In this document: piece by piece, positions 11,195-22,059 of the stretch
Numbering within the stretch: the first letter of the stretch is position 1
Layout of the letters: each line of letters starts with the position of its first letter
Assembly (NCBI RefSeq): GCF_041146395.1
Contig: NC_091001.1
Location: 102,446,965 to 102,510,964, forward strand
Direction of reading: 5' to 3'
Length of the DNA stretch: 64,000 nt
Source of the DNA: Eulemur rufifrons
Lineage: Eukaryota; Chordata; Mammalia; Primates; Lemuridae
The notes under the pieces: generated by a model
The model's database searches: none
What the model was told of the DNA's origin: nothing
Seen by the model: only the letters and a program-made list of their open reading frames with translations
Position numbers and translations under genes: made by a program

Positions 11195-11275
11195 GGACAC
11201 CACTGATCAATGTATTTCCAACCCCCAGACACTAAGTATCTGCTTAGTAAATACTTGTTACATCAATGAATACGT
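11195..11275 (+). mobile_element. L2 3' end
   Basis: 'caacccccagacactaagta' + 'tctgcttagtaaatacttgt' + 'catcaatgaatac' follows the L2 terminus (tatccccagcacctag...gtaggtgctcaataaatatttgttgaatgaatg). Confidence 0.5.
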
Positions 11276-12225
11276 GGAAAAATGGTCTGTGATACTTCAA
11301 AATAAGTTAGGAACATTTTGACTTTTTCCTGATTGTGAAATTGACATAACTTATTAGTCTTTTTCCAAAGGTAAACTGGATGAAACTCACTCCAGAATTT
11401 AGTCTCAGAGTTTGGTAAATTGCTCCCAGAGTTGATTAAGGACAACATTGATACCAATGGGTCCATTTAGAAAGCACTAAATTCAGAGTTAGCTAAATTC
11501 TCTGGGCTTTGGACATCAATGTTCTTGTACCCTAACACATTAAATGTGTCTCTATTCCTCAGTCATGGGAAGCCTGGCACCTTCTGATAGCTGCTCCTCC
11601 TGTGCCTACCATCATAGGGTTGCCAGGGAAGGCCAGGGAAGTCCCAATGAAGCTAAAAACAATCAGGAAAACAAAAGAGAAAAACACTTGCTTTATCTCA
11701 ATCTTGTTCAGACACAAAATGGCTTTTTAAAAAATTATTATTCCTACACTGATGTTAAAAATGAAATCTTTAAGAAAAATGACTTCTGGGCAGTGGAAAT
11801 TCAGGCCCCAAGAGAGAGGAAGAAAATGAGCTTTCTGTGCTGAGGGCTGAAGCCACCAAGACTGTGGTATCAGATTGGCCAGTGTGTTAGGTTTTGAGTG
11901 AGGACTGACAAGAGCCTTATGTGAAACCATTATGTGATTCCGTGGAAGATACCTCCCTCATTTCTTACTACGTGATTTCCAAAGGAATTGGGCCTCTTCT
12001 CAAAAATAACATGCTTTATATGAAATACAGATTTATTGGGACTTGAGAAAGTTATTTATGATCTTGGGTTTATGGCTTTAATAACCTATTCTCTAAGAGG
12101 GTGTCTGAAGAAGGAAGGCCCTGTGGCTAAGGGCCAGCAGATTACACACCACGATGGAGGGGGAGACGGGGAGGCTGCCTGTTCCTCTTCTATAGAGGGC
12201 TTGTCCTTACTGATGGCCTGAGCAA
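11276..12225. other. Unique noncoding stretch
   Basis: AT-rich with no repeat recognised. The frame at 11544-11843 (99 codons, +) has a low-complexity lysine-rich end and no domain, and is treated as chance. Confidence 0.3.
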
Positions 12226-12600
12226 CTAGCATGCATACAGCACTGCATTAAGCACCAAATGTATACATACAAGACATAGATCCTAATTTTAAGGCCTTAC
12301 AATAAAATTGCTATAACATGAGAACATCATGCATCATTTAAATGGGTATTTAATTCACACCATAAGAATTCAGTTTCCAGTAGACTGAGATCTTCAGAAA
12401 GATCTGAACTTAGGTGGGGTATTTTGGGCAGGAACCTGAAGATTAGATTTGTTCATTAGGTGTTTGGAATTGAGGAAGGCATTTGAATAAACGATATGAA
12501 TGAAAGAACAGAAGTAGAAGAGTTCAAGTCATTTTTAAACACAAAAAGGGGACAAGATGGGTTGGAGACTAAAGATTTGGAAAAGATCGGAAGGAATTAA
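12226..12600 (-). mobile_element. L2 fragment
   Basis: 'cactgcattaagcaccaaat', 'acatacaagacatagatcct' and 'aaggccttacaataaaatt' are antisense L2 3' blocks. 'attgaggaaggcatttgaat' and 'gaacagaagtagaagag' further on match the upstream L2 region (gaagggcattccaggcagagg...). Confidence 0.6.
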
Positions 12601-12734
12601 AGCTGAAAGGGAAGATTTGCTGATTTTATTCTGCTTCAATGTTTCTGTTTAAATAACTCATCAACTATAGCAGCCTACATATTTCTTGATAATTATTGAC
12701 ACTGTATCTCAAAAATATCACAGTTCATTCCACT

Positions 12735-12872
12735 CCTAGTGTGTATGCATGTGCAATACACATCATGTGTGGGTATCTGTGTGCAGATGGCAAGTGTCTG
12801 ATGTGTGTCATGTATATGAGGGCGTGGTGGGATGTAGCCACATCACATGTGTCGTGTGGGGATATATGTGTT
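12735..12872. repeat. Degenerate TG-rich tract
   Basis: Repeated 'tgtgtg', 'catgtgt' and 'cacatca(ca)tgtg' motifs. It looks like a decayed (TG)n or short minisatellite. 'cacatcatgtgtggg' near 12760 recurs in altered form as 'cacatcacatgtgtcg' near 12840. Confidence 0.6.
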
Positions 12873-13284
12873 TTATGCAGAGGGGCCTTAGCTAAGCTGA
12901 ACAGAAATGTCATCAAGCCTCGCCCACTGGACTTTATAGGGCAGCACATCATGTGAGAGAAGACACCCAGACACCATGTACACCTTCTTGGGAGACAGCC
13001 TGCCTTTACTGAAAGACCATAGGTAGCTCAGGTTTGGCTTTTGGAAGTCCCTTCAGGCTTGTCCAGTGGAGGGGTGACCACTGTCCTCTGACATATGAAT
13101 CCTGGTGAAAGAGATGCAATCAACTGTAGGATAAATATGAGGGGATTATGATATGTAAGCCAGACTATCTAATTGGATACTTCTCTTTTTCTATTTCCCT
13201 ACTGTTATTCTAGAACCTTTATCAAAACCTTATTTAAATTGAATATCAGCTGTGGTATTGGGAAGTAAAAAAGGGTGTGTTAGT
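12873..13284. other. Unique noncoding stretch
   Basis: No repeat or gene is recognised. Confidence 0.3.
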
Positions 13285-13861
13285 CATGATCCTTCTGTTA
13301 GCAAATGACAGAAATCTAACTCACCCACAACTGGGGAATCCAGATTGGGCTGCAGGCACTGCAAGATCTAGAGCCTTTCGCAAAGTTACTGACAACTGTT
13401 GCTATTCCCATACCTGGAGCCTTGATTTCTTTTTAAAACTTTTATATTTATATATTTGTTTAATTCATTTTTACTTCATCCAAAAATGTGTTTCTTTCAT
13501 ATATGGCTGAAAACAATAATCCTGGAAACTCCAGGTTTGCATAATTTTTATTGCTCATGGTTTCTGAGTAAAAGAGTGAATTTTTATCCCAGAGACCAAA
13601 TCAATACTCAGGGCCAGCCCTGACTTAATCCATTTGAGTGATGTATTTAACCTTGAACCAGTAGCCATTGCCATGGGGGCGGTATACTCTGGTCACCTGG
13701 GTCACTGGCACCAATGAGGGCTGCAGGAGGGCACCCAGGATGTCCCACCAGACCACACAGAGTGGGCCAGGAGTGGTTTCCCAAAGGAAAAGCAACATAT
13801 TGATTCAGACGAAAGAAGAACAAATTCTGGATCTGTATAAATAAGAGATGTCTGCTACAAA
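13285..13861 (-). mobile_element. LTR-like ancient repeat, copy 1
   Basis: The left part, 'gttagcaaatgacagaaatc' then 'taactcaccc', is the antisense of a 3' end (gtttctgttac...). The right part, 'agtggtttcccaaaggaaaa' ... 'gatgtctgctaca', matches a repeat I remember ending 'ggtggttccccaaaggaaaat...gatgtccactaca'. The second half of 22060-22650 belongs to the same family and orientation. I favour a MaLR/ERVL-type LTR but cannot name it. Confidence 0.5.
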
Positions 13862-16546
13862 GTTTCCTTTCTTGTTTCAGTACTTGGACCAGAGTCTCAG
13901 GGAAGTATCACCAAACAGAAACCAGTAAAATCATTGCATCATGACAGTGGGAGTTGGGCAGGAGACATTAGAAGACAGAAGGTGAGAGATAGAGTCGTGT
14001 CCTTTCAGGAACCAGCCAGACTTTCTTCCAAGAGATTTAACAAATGTCCAAAGAAAAATAATAGTAGAGAAAAATATTACCAGCAATTAATTACACTAGA
14101 AGACACATGGGAGCTTAGAACAATATTGGTCAAATATTATGCAGGGAACAACTGAGGGAAGGTAGTGGAGCCATACACAGCCATGCAAATATTGTGCTGC
14201 ACAACTCCAGAGGTGTCATCCATACAGATAATCCCTTATAGGGAGGCCCAAAGAATGAAAAATCATTCCATGCCCTATTGTCAGAAGGAACAAGAAAAAA
14301 TTCTAGCAAACTCCCCTAGCGTCTTTCAATTTGGGGGGCAAGGGATAATGGCAGTGTGAGGCAAGCACTGTTTCAGTTTTGATCCTTTGTTGTAAACAGA
14401 ATAAAAATGTCTAGAGGCCATAGTGATAGATTGAAAATGGCCAGTTCATGTGGATTCCTAATACAAAAGCACCCCTGTTCTGACTTGAGGGTATACTTCA
14501 TTAATCCGCAAAGGTACACACAAGAAGAAAAGTGCAGGTGAATACAGCAAAATTAAATTTAGAGGACAGTAGAGATTTCCTCTGGTCTAATACTCCATCA
14601 AAATGGCAGATAAGTTCATTTTGAATTGGGGGGACACTTTCTGAAATCAAGGTGACGTCTTCCACAGATATTCCCGAAGTAGACCAGTTTCATTCCATGA
14701 TCTCCTTGAGTAGAGATCAAGTATAAAATAAATCAAAAAAATGCTATGTAGAAAAATGTTAATAGAGAAACTTTGCCTACTGGATCTATTCATGGAGTTA
14801 GCTCCCTTATATTGTATGGTGGTTATTGATAGGCTGGACTGGTAAAATTATGCTGCTAGATATTCCTTGGAATCCCTGGATTTTACTTTCCTACTTGGGC
14901 ACTGTATAATCCTCTCTTTACCAAGTTACAACTAGATTATATAGATTTTCATTATCAGTCCCATTTAGGCATTAGTGCTAATGAGAACCTGTGGGAAACC
15001 TACCATACATAAATTAATTCCAACTCACTAATATTGTTGCTGGATGCAGAGTTTCCTCTGTGGAATGATGATTCTTTAGGACAATTTGAAACACGTGAAA
15101 TAACATCAGTTTTAGCAAATACTTTCCTTATTGCACAATAAAACAAAATGAAACAAAGCAAAAACAGAGTTGAATGACTGAGAACACTATGTATGTATTA
15201 TACTCATCAGTCATTGGTGGTGCTCCCAATGCCCAGGAGTTTACAGCTGATCCAACCAGGTTTAGCCCTCAGGATGCCCTCACAAGCCCCTTGATTGATC
15301 ATAGACTATGCTCTTCTTTAGATTTTTTTTTCCTAGAGCAAAAGTCGTATTGGCTTTCAAGTCACTTATGACAATGGCAGTTTCCAAGTGGTATGGCTAT
15401 GATTCTCCCTTGAAAGCAATAAGTTCTTTAGAGGAATATCTTGGCAAAAGTTTTGGATATTCCCTGCAGGTACACTGTTCTCATAGGAAGAATGCCTTGG
15501 ACATTCTCTCCTAGTGATATAAACCACTCTTTCTCAACAGACCGTCCCCTTGCAATAACAAGAAGGTTTTCTGTAACATGATCTAATGCACAGCACACTT
15601 TTTAGCAGCATAGCTCTGTTATTATTGAATTATTAAAGGAGATATACTGGTCTTGGTAAAAGATATTTTGAGCAAATACATGAAAGGTAGATTTCTGATT
15701 TAGCAGGACCAAAATTACAGCCATGTTATGATCTCAGACCAATTTAGGACTCCAGCATACAATGCACACCCCTAAGTAACCTTTCCTAGAATGTCTGGGA
15801 AACATTCAGGCTTCAGTGTCATGAGGACTAAATTGCTTGGACAATGTTTTAAATTCATATTTATGGACTGTGAATAACATGTTCTTCACAAGGTATCTCT
15901 TTTTTTCCTCATTAAATGATCTTCTATTTATATTCTTGTATCTTCAAGAGATCATTGAATAACTTACCTCAATGGGCTCCATTGATCTTCAGGCTTTCTG
16001 GAGTAAATATTTTCTATTTATTTCTGGTTCATGTCCTTCTGCTCACACATTAAGGATGGCATTTACATAAAGTTCTCCTTTCATTTATGTAAATGTAGTA
16101 GTGCAGGCTCATTGACTAACCAATCCCACTTCTGAAAAGTCTTGAAGGCTGAGTAATTGGAAGAGTTTCACAACTCTGCTTCATAGGCTAAAATATCCTC
16201 CTCATCTGGGGATGGATTCCATTCTTAACCTTAAATCTATGAACAACACATTCTGAGAAGAGTATTTTCAGTACACACATACCTTTCTCATATTTTCTAT
16301 TTTTAGATGTGGCTGAAATGAAGAGGTACTTCAGAATGACACATGATTTGGTCCCACTGACTATCAAAAGCTCAGAACATTTTGGTCAAGAATCGTCTGT
16401 TTTCTTTACTTCAAGGCATAATCTCACCAAATGAATCCCAAGAATAGGCTCATTAATGTCCCTCATTAAGGTCATTTTCAATATAAAGTCTACTTAACAT
16501 CAAGAGCTAATATGTATTTGATTTCCTACCAGCGGTAATTGTGAAT
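13862..16546. other. Long unassigned stretch (2.7 kb)
   Basis: AT-rich, of normal complexity, with no family recognised and only short open frames. It contains the candidate exon at 13881-13981 and an octamer motif (ATGCAAAT) at 14183-14190. It could be unique DNA or a very old retroviral internal region. I cannot decide from sequence alone. Confidence 0.35.
13881..13981 (+). other. Candidate 101-bp exon (unproven)
   Basis: The acceptor is excellent ('agtttcctttcttgtttcag') and the donor strong (AAG|GTGAGA). Frames 1 and 2 contain stops. Frame 3 is open for 33 codons after two bases and ends ...G-D-I-R-R-Q-K. It is phase-compatible with the candidate at 5045-5084. It starts 20 bases after the end of an LTR-like element. 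No protein family is recognised. Confidence 0.25.
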
Positions 16547-16574
16547 GTATCTATCTATCTGTCATCTATCTATA
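16547..16574. repeat. (TATC)n microsatellite
   Basis: TATC/CTAT tetranucleotides with one 'gtc' interruption. Confidence 0.85.
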
Positions 16575-16739
16575 TTTTTAAAAAATTATTGCTTGGTCAA
16601 CGTGTGATTTAAAACAATTTCTTTCTAAATGTCCAGAAAAGACATTGCTTTGGATAACCTGACATCTGCCAAGGTCTTCCACAAGATTGTCTTTGACTAT
16701 TTCAAAAATGCTCTAGAAACTTACTACTCAAAAAATGAC

Positions 16740-16875
16740 CTAAAGACCAGTAGCATCAGATCAGCCCATCTGGTTAGAAATACAGACTCTCAGGCCAATC
16801 CTCAGAAGTCAGCATCTTCATTGTAATAAGATCCCCATGTGACTTGTATGCATAGGAAAATTCTAGAAGAGTTTT
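16740..16875 (+). mobile_element. MER5-type hAT-Charlie fragment
   Basis: 'gaccagtagcatcagatcag', 'ttagaaatacagactctcag', a 'gtaataagatccccatgtga' segment and 'cttgtatgcatagg' match MER5 (gaccagcagcatcagcatcac, ttagaaatgcagattctcagg, ttaacaagatccccaggtga, ttcgtatgcaca). A non-autonomous DNA transposon fossil. Confidence 0.7.
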
Positions 16876-16939
16876 TTTTAAAGCATCCTCTTTCCTGCGC
16901 CACACACTACCAAACTGCAAATATAGAAATTCATAAGCA

Positions 16940-17095
16940 TAATAGAAAATATAAAAGGCGTTAGCTTGGGAATCAGGCAGATCTGGGTTCAAATTCTGGC
17001 TCTGTGACTTTGAATAAGTTGCTTGGCATCTTGAATATATGAAAGCATTAATCAATTTATGGAGCATACCAGGTGCTCAGTAAACATCAACTCTG
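16940..17095 (+). mobile_element. MIR element
   Basis: 'gggaatcaggcagatctggg' 'ttcaaattctggctctgtga' and 'ctttgaataagttgcttggc' are textbook MIR, followed by a diverged tail and the terminal 'caggtgctcagtaaacatc'. Confidence 0.8.
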
Positions 17096-17194
17096 TTTTT
17101 CTTCATTCCCACCTAAATCCAGGGACACGGACCCAATGTGCCTTGGATGCTATGATATGTACAATATTTAATGAGCAGTTAGTTAATAGCATTT

Positions 17195-17289
17195 GTCAGA
17201 AGCAGAAAAACAGGCATTTAGTGTATCAAGCTACTAAGGTTATAGGTTTAATTGGTTATTGCAGCATAATCTAGTCTAATATGCTTAAT
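17195..17289 (+). mobile_element. MaLR (MLT1-type) LTR, 3' end (5' LTR of a provirus remnant)
   Basis: 'gtatcaagctactaaggtta' 'taggtttaattggttattgc' 'agcataatctagtctaatat' is a MaLR LTR terminus (ttaagccactgagatttggggttgtttgttacagcagcataacctag...). It is followed at once by the MaLR internal start. Confidence 0.6.
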
Positions 17290-18134
17290 ATAAAAGTGGT
17301 ACCAAGAGTGAGGATTGGCCAAAAGATGTTAAATATGTAGCATTGGCTTTCATGTCATTTAGTAGACAGAGGCTCCTGAGGAGAGTGATATTGGAGGTGG
17401 GGGGAAATGGAGATGAGATTCATGGCATGCAGTGTAGACATGTTGGGTAAAGGAGGCAGATCATGAATTTGATGAAGTTACGGCTCTAGGAGACAGGGTG
17501 AGAACTGAGGATGGCAATAGTGTGTTAACAGTTGTGACATTTGTCAAAGTATCATAATAAAGAGATGAGCTCAGGGAAGAAGTAGTCTGAGAAAACCACT
17601 CAGCTCCCAAAGAGGGTGCATCACCCAATGCTCTTATCAGAAGTAGCCAAAATGGATAAAAATGGAAAAAGAAAGACCCACCCAGAAAGAAATTCAGAGG
17701 CTGAAGAGAACAAAGGGAGCAGAATCAGGGTCTAACCAAATATTCTTCTCCTTTCCTGGGTTAATATCCCCCCAGCTGGATTTCAGAATTGTCAGTTCAG
17801 TGACTGATAAGTACTTTTATTCTCTCTTCTCCTACATGACGGTGTTTCTTACGATAATCCTGCCCCATTCCATTGTCGCATACGCCCTTTTAGTATATGA
17901 ACCTTTGGATTGAAAAGAAAAATGCTGGAATGTAATGTAGGGACTACCATTCATGCCCCTGACATTCTAGATGTTTACCTACTTGTGATGAATGAATGAC
18001 ACTTTGAATTTTCCACTGTGGGCAGGAAAATTGGTGTTTTTTTGTGTGGGAAGAAAAGTGAAGCAATCATTTGATGACATCAGGCAGATATTGTTGACAT
18101 TATTAGTATTCACTAATCAAATAGAATATTTGGT
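17290..18134 (+). mobile_element. MaLR internal region (degraded)
   Basis: It begins 'taaaagtggtaccaagagtg' 'agg', the characteristic start of MaLR internal sequence after the LTR (gaattggtaccaggagtgggg). The purine-rich text to about 17760 ('gacagaggctcctgaggag', 'ggaggtggggggaaatgg') fits, while the rest is not assignable. No coding capacity is left. Confidence 0.5.
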
Positions 18135-18457
18135 TCTTTTTCCTTCCAAGTGCACAGAGAATTGTAGTTATCCTCTTGCAACTGGGAAGGACCATGTGAT
18201 TTGTTCTGATTTAAGAAGTATGAGCAGAGGTAACAAGTGTCATTTCTTGGCTGAAACGTGAAAAGCCTATTGTGAAATTATCTAGTCTCTCTTCTTTGCT
18301 GCCACAAAGACCAGTCTTTGGTCTGGTTGGAGTCCCCCTCTGACTTGTGTTGGACATGGTGGGTGAGCAGAGAAATACAACTTTGCTGTATTAATCTCTA
18401 AGATTTCTGGGTTAATTTGTTACCCTTGCATAATTTAAGATGATTTTGATAAGTACA
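18135..18457 (+). mobile_element. MaLR (MLT1-type) LTR (3' LTR of a provirus remnant)
   Basis: 'gcaactgggaaggaccatgt' 'gatttgttctgatttaagaa' 'gtatgagcagaggtaac' follows the MLT1 order (ccatgtgactagttctggccaatgggatgtgagcagaagtgat). The end 'ctctaagatttctgggttaa' 'tttgttacccttgcataatt' parallels the terminus at 17230-17280. Confidence 0.65.
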
Positions 18458-18459
18458 AT

Positions 18460-19004
18460 GACTATTCCACAGAATCTCACAAAATGTAATTATTCACCCA
18501 ACTCAGGTTACACTATCAAAATTCCTAATCAATTAAACTCTTCTTTTCTAGATCTCTCTGCCTTTTATTTCAGGTTTGCTTGTGGTACCACAGACTACAG
18601 AGGTTGTCCCTGACTGGGAAGGATTGACTTTACTTTCCAGCCCTCTTTGATTTCACAAATCCATTCTGCAGTGCTAATTTTAAATCAGGAGATGCTGCAA
18701 TATGAGTCATTAGTTTGTAATTGAAAAATATCAACCAGGGCTTGCCAAAACCAAGAAAACCAGGCTGACTGAAACACAATTCTTTGGCAGGAACAAAGCA
18801 AATCCCACTCTGAGCAACATGAACAACAAAGAATACAGAATCTGCAGTCCCCAGCAGTAGAGGGGACATGGAGGACAGACGGAGGGGCCTCAGAGTGCAT
18901 TAAAGCGGCCCTATTCCCAGGGTGTGTGGAGAACTTTGGAGTAAAGGAGTAGTTTTGAAAATAAAGGGAAGCAAACCTAGGGACAACTCCATTGACCCAA
19001 CAAT
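18460..19004. other. Unique noncoding stretch
   Basis: No repeat is recognised. There is an AP-1 consensus (TGAGTCA) near 18703. The frame at 18685-19023 (-, 112 codons) has no domain. Confidence 0.3.
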
Positions 19005-19100
19005 TGAGCAACCACTCAATCAATGTATATTTATTACCTATTATGTGTCAGCATTAGCAATATCAACTGACGGGAAAACAGGGTGGAAAGTTGTAAGGTT
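19005..19100 (-). mobile_element. L2 fragment
   Basis: 'cactcaatcaatgtatattt' 'attacctattatgtgtcagc' 'attagc' is the antisense L2 terminus (attcaacaaatatttattgagcacctactatgtgccaggc). Confidence 0.5.
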
Positions 19101-19654
19101 TTTTTTTTTCTTTCCTTACTGAATCAGAGGCATTTTCAAAATTGTTTGCAAAGACCCCCTTGATTATTTATTCAAAGAACTACAGATTTCTCCAGAGAAA
19201 ACAAATGAGACAATTCCCTTCCAAGCTCAAATCTCATACAGCCTAGAATTTCTGAAAGTGGCTTCAAGAACTTATTAGAGAAAAAAGAGCAAAAGAACAA
19301 GGCCCCATTCATTATGAATGTATTAGCAAAGGTCTTGGCTCAATAACCATTCGACTGGCAAAAGTCCTTGTGAAAATGTGGTGACTCCACCAACCAAGCT
19401 CTTGTTCCATGTCCACGGACTCAAAGTAAACTGAAAAGTGGAGGCTCACTCCATCAAAGTCAATGGGCTAAACAGACACAGGGCAGCTGTGAGGCTGTTC
19501 TCCAGAGCATTGCACTGCATTGTGGCCCATCCCTTTTGAGACTGGGATGTCATCCTAGGAAAACAGGTTGCTTGGAGTAGTAACATGCTGGCTAGATAAC
19601 GTCATTCCTGCTTTTTCTTCTGCAGACTCTGAACACCCATTCACACGTCAGGCC
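19101..19654. other. Unique noncoding stretch
   Basis: Complex sequence with no repeat signature. A reasonable target for a conservation check. Confidence 0.3.
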
Positions 19655-19745
19655 TTAATGAGCACCTGCTAGGGGCCAGTCTCTGCTTCAGGCAGTGGAG
19701 AAGGGCACCAGCTTCCTGCTCTATGGAGCAAAAGTTTTAAGTAGA
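19655..19745 (-). mobile_element. L2/MIR fragment
   Basis: 'aatgagcacctgctaggggc' 'cagtctctgcttcaggcagt' followed by 'cctgctctatggagc' fits antisense L2 (tgagcacctactatgtgccaggcactgtgctaggc...ctcatggagc). Confidence 0.45.
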
Positions 19746-19879
19746 CCTACAGCTTCCAGGGACCAAGCTAAAATAAGGTAGTAGAAAGTGAGCCGCCTGC
19801 TAGTGCAATTAATATTCCCATAACTGCAGCAGGTTGAGTTCAGTTCTTAGGCTCTGATTTCATACCTCCACTGCTTCTG

Positions 19880-20125
19880 CATGTTGGTACCTAAGCATCC
19901 ACTGCCTGTGCCACTCTCCTATGTAGTAAGCCCTCACCTGTCCTTCATCGTCCCACTCAAAGCCACCTCTTCAATGATGATGTCCTTCTTTTCCCTAGTT
20001 GGAACCATCTGACCCTTTTCCTGCTTTCCTGTTTTGTGTACCTCTGTCTAACTCCATTAGCATATGAGCTCCTTTGGAGCATAGCCTCTGGGGCCTATGT
20101 GTATTTCATTTCTGTGTAAATGCTG
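19880..20125 (+). mobile_element. L2 fragment
   Basis: 'ctcaaagccacctcttcaat', 'ctgctttcctgttttgtgta' and 'ccattagcatatgagctcct' 'ttggagcatagcctctgggg' follow L2 (aaatgtcacctcctcagag...cccactagaatgtaagctcctcgagggcaggg). Confidence 0.5.
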
Positions 20126-20604
20126 TTAGAGCTAATTTGATGATTGTTGATCACATTTATTATGAACCAAGGAAGTGAATCTTGTCTTTGGGGAGAGGCA
20201 GGGAGACAGAGTCCTGGGCTTGGCCGAGGCTCTCAGATGAGCTAGGCTGCAGGGGCATGAAGGTGAGACAAAAAGTCATGAGGGCATGGCAGTCTCAAAG
20301 GGGGAACAGGGACACGTTCACCAAAGTGGAAGTGGGAATGGAAATCGTGTGTTGGGGAAGAGAGGGAGGATCTCAGGTCTGAACCCCGGGGACTCCAGAC
20401 AAGGCAAAAGCAACAGAGACAACGATAGCCACAAGCATCCAACCCTGGAATTCAATGGGGAAGGAGTGGGAATAAATGTTCTCACAAGGCCCCTCTGGTT
20501 TGTCAGTCCTCTTATGACTCTGTGACCAAACAGTGTCATTTCCCTGAGCAAACTGCTAAGTTTTTATTCACTGACAACTGATGCCAAAATATGCTCTTAA
20601 GGTA
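20126..20604. other. Unique noncoding stretch upstream of the CpG patch
   Basis: No repeat is assigned. It is purine-rich around 20190-20390. Overlapping frames on both strands are short and domain-free. Confidence 0.3.
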
Positions 20605-20864
20605 AACGAGCCTGTGCGTTCCGAGGCGGGATCCCGGAAGGCTCCGTGTGCTCAGCGCAGCGTTGCCACCCCTGAGTCATGGCCCGGAGACACGCGCGCT
20701 GCCGCAGAGGAGCCTCTCCGCCACCGCACCTGGGGCCCCCGGTGAGATCCCCAGGGCCGTTTCCCCGGCGTGTTCCGCCAGGCCACGCACACTCCGCTTT
20801 ATCTCCGCAAACACAAGTCTCCCATCATGCCGTCCTCTCATTCTTACGATTACTGTTTACAAAG
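20605..20864 (+). promoter_or_regulatory. CpG-dense patch with first-exon-like structure
   Basis: I count 23 CpG dinucleotides between 20605 and 20806, about one every nine bases, in a window that is otherwise CpG-poor. It holds an AP-1 consensus (TGAGTCA, 20672-20678) and a strong splice donor at its downstream edge (AAAG|GTAAGC, exon end 20864), with a second possible donor at 20741 (CCCG|GTGAGA). Two overlapping frames starting at 20648 and 20679 (G at -3 and +4 for the second) run open through the 20864 donor. The peptides are arginine/proline-rich with no domain. The most natural reading is a small CpG-island promoter with the first exon of a plus-strand transcript, possibly noncoding. 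It is near the minimum size for an island, and no TATA box or known gene was identified. Confidence 0.45.
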
Positions 20865-21837
20865 GTAAGCCGACCACTCAAAAATTTTAATTACATTCTT
20901 CCCTAAACTTAAAAAAAACAACATGTAGGGCACTTGTGGGTTCAAGGCTAAGTTTTACATGGTATCTGTTTATTCCCCTGTTAGAAATCAAGGCCATTTA
21001 CTGTGGCTATTTCAATGCAAAGTGGATGAGAGGCTGAAGGATTTGTGACGGGTAGAGACAGAAATAGAGGCAGCTGTATGACATGTGTGAAGAAACCAGC
21101 CCTCCTGCCATTGCGTCCCCAACCCCCCTTCTGCTGCCCTGGGCCGTCTCCTGGAAGGAAATCTGAGAAAGTTCCCTGCAGGCCTCCTCTCCGAGTATTA
21201 CTCCTCGGTAGAGCACAGCCTGATTAACCCGCAGGTTTCCATCCTAGAAGACAGGCTAACCCCAACCAAGGCACCAATGTGGTGCCAATTTACCCCGCCC
21301 TCCCTGTGGACTCCTGGCACACAGATCATGGGCAAACCAATTGCGATTGTCAAACCAGGCAGTGGCCTGGCATGGAAGTCATCACCGCTGACAAAATTCC
21401 TCACTAACGCCGACTCACCCCCACTAAATAAGTGTTGAACAAATATTTAAGGGATATTTGTTTGACAGGAGCCAAATTATGGGTCTGCTTGGAGAACCTG
21501 TGTGTCTCCTTCTCGCCATGGACTGAGGTTCTTTGACCGAAATGATAGAAAAGGCCTTGGGTGGCCGCAGACGACACCAAGATGCCCTGCCGTCGACTCA
21601 CATATGGTGGTTCCTCTTTGCCTCTTGTCAGCCCCTCCGAAATCCCTAGGCCCCTCTCCCCACTGCCTCCTCTCCTCAGTTCCTCTCCAGCTGGTGAATT
21701 CTGCCTGAAAGCGGAAGTTGGGTCGCATTTGGGGAGGGGTGCCATTCGCAGGCACCCTGATTTGTCACAAAGAAGCACAGATCACCTGGTGGAACAAACG
21801 TGCTGTAAAACCAGTTATTTTCATTTTCTTAGTTTAG
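20865..21837. other. Unique, moderately GC-rich stretch (possible CpG shore)
   Basis: CpGs stay above background at 21390-21415, 21515-21600 and 21710-21755. No repeat is recognised. The 124-codon minus-strand frame at 21404-21778 has no domain. A 9-base inverted repeat (AACAAATAT/ATATTTGTT) lies at 21438-21462. Confidence 0.35.
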
Positions 21838-21895
21838 GATGACAACATATTTACTGAGTGCTTATAATGTGCCAGGCACTATTATGCCTTTTTGA
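21838..21895 (-). mobile_element. MIR/L2 3' end fragment
   Basis: 'catatttactgagtgcttat' 'aatgtgccaggcactattat' is the antisense MIR/L2 terminus. Confidence 0.6.
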
Positions 21896-22059
21896 AAACT
21901 ATACTCTTATTCCTGGATCTTGTCTCTCTCACTTTCTTATTTCTACAGTTTCATTCAAAAGATACGGATTCACTGCCCACTTCATTCCAATCACCCTCAG
22001 GTTATAGAACTAATTTATAGAATCAGTCTATTAGAATCTGAATCTATTATTGAAAATTA

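Noticed and set aside
12725..12956. Two overlapping opposite-strand frames in the TG-rich tract
   Set aside because: They are produced by the simple-sequence composition, not by coding constraint.
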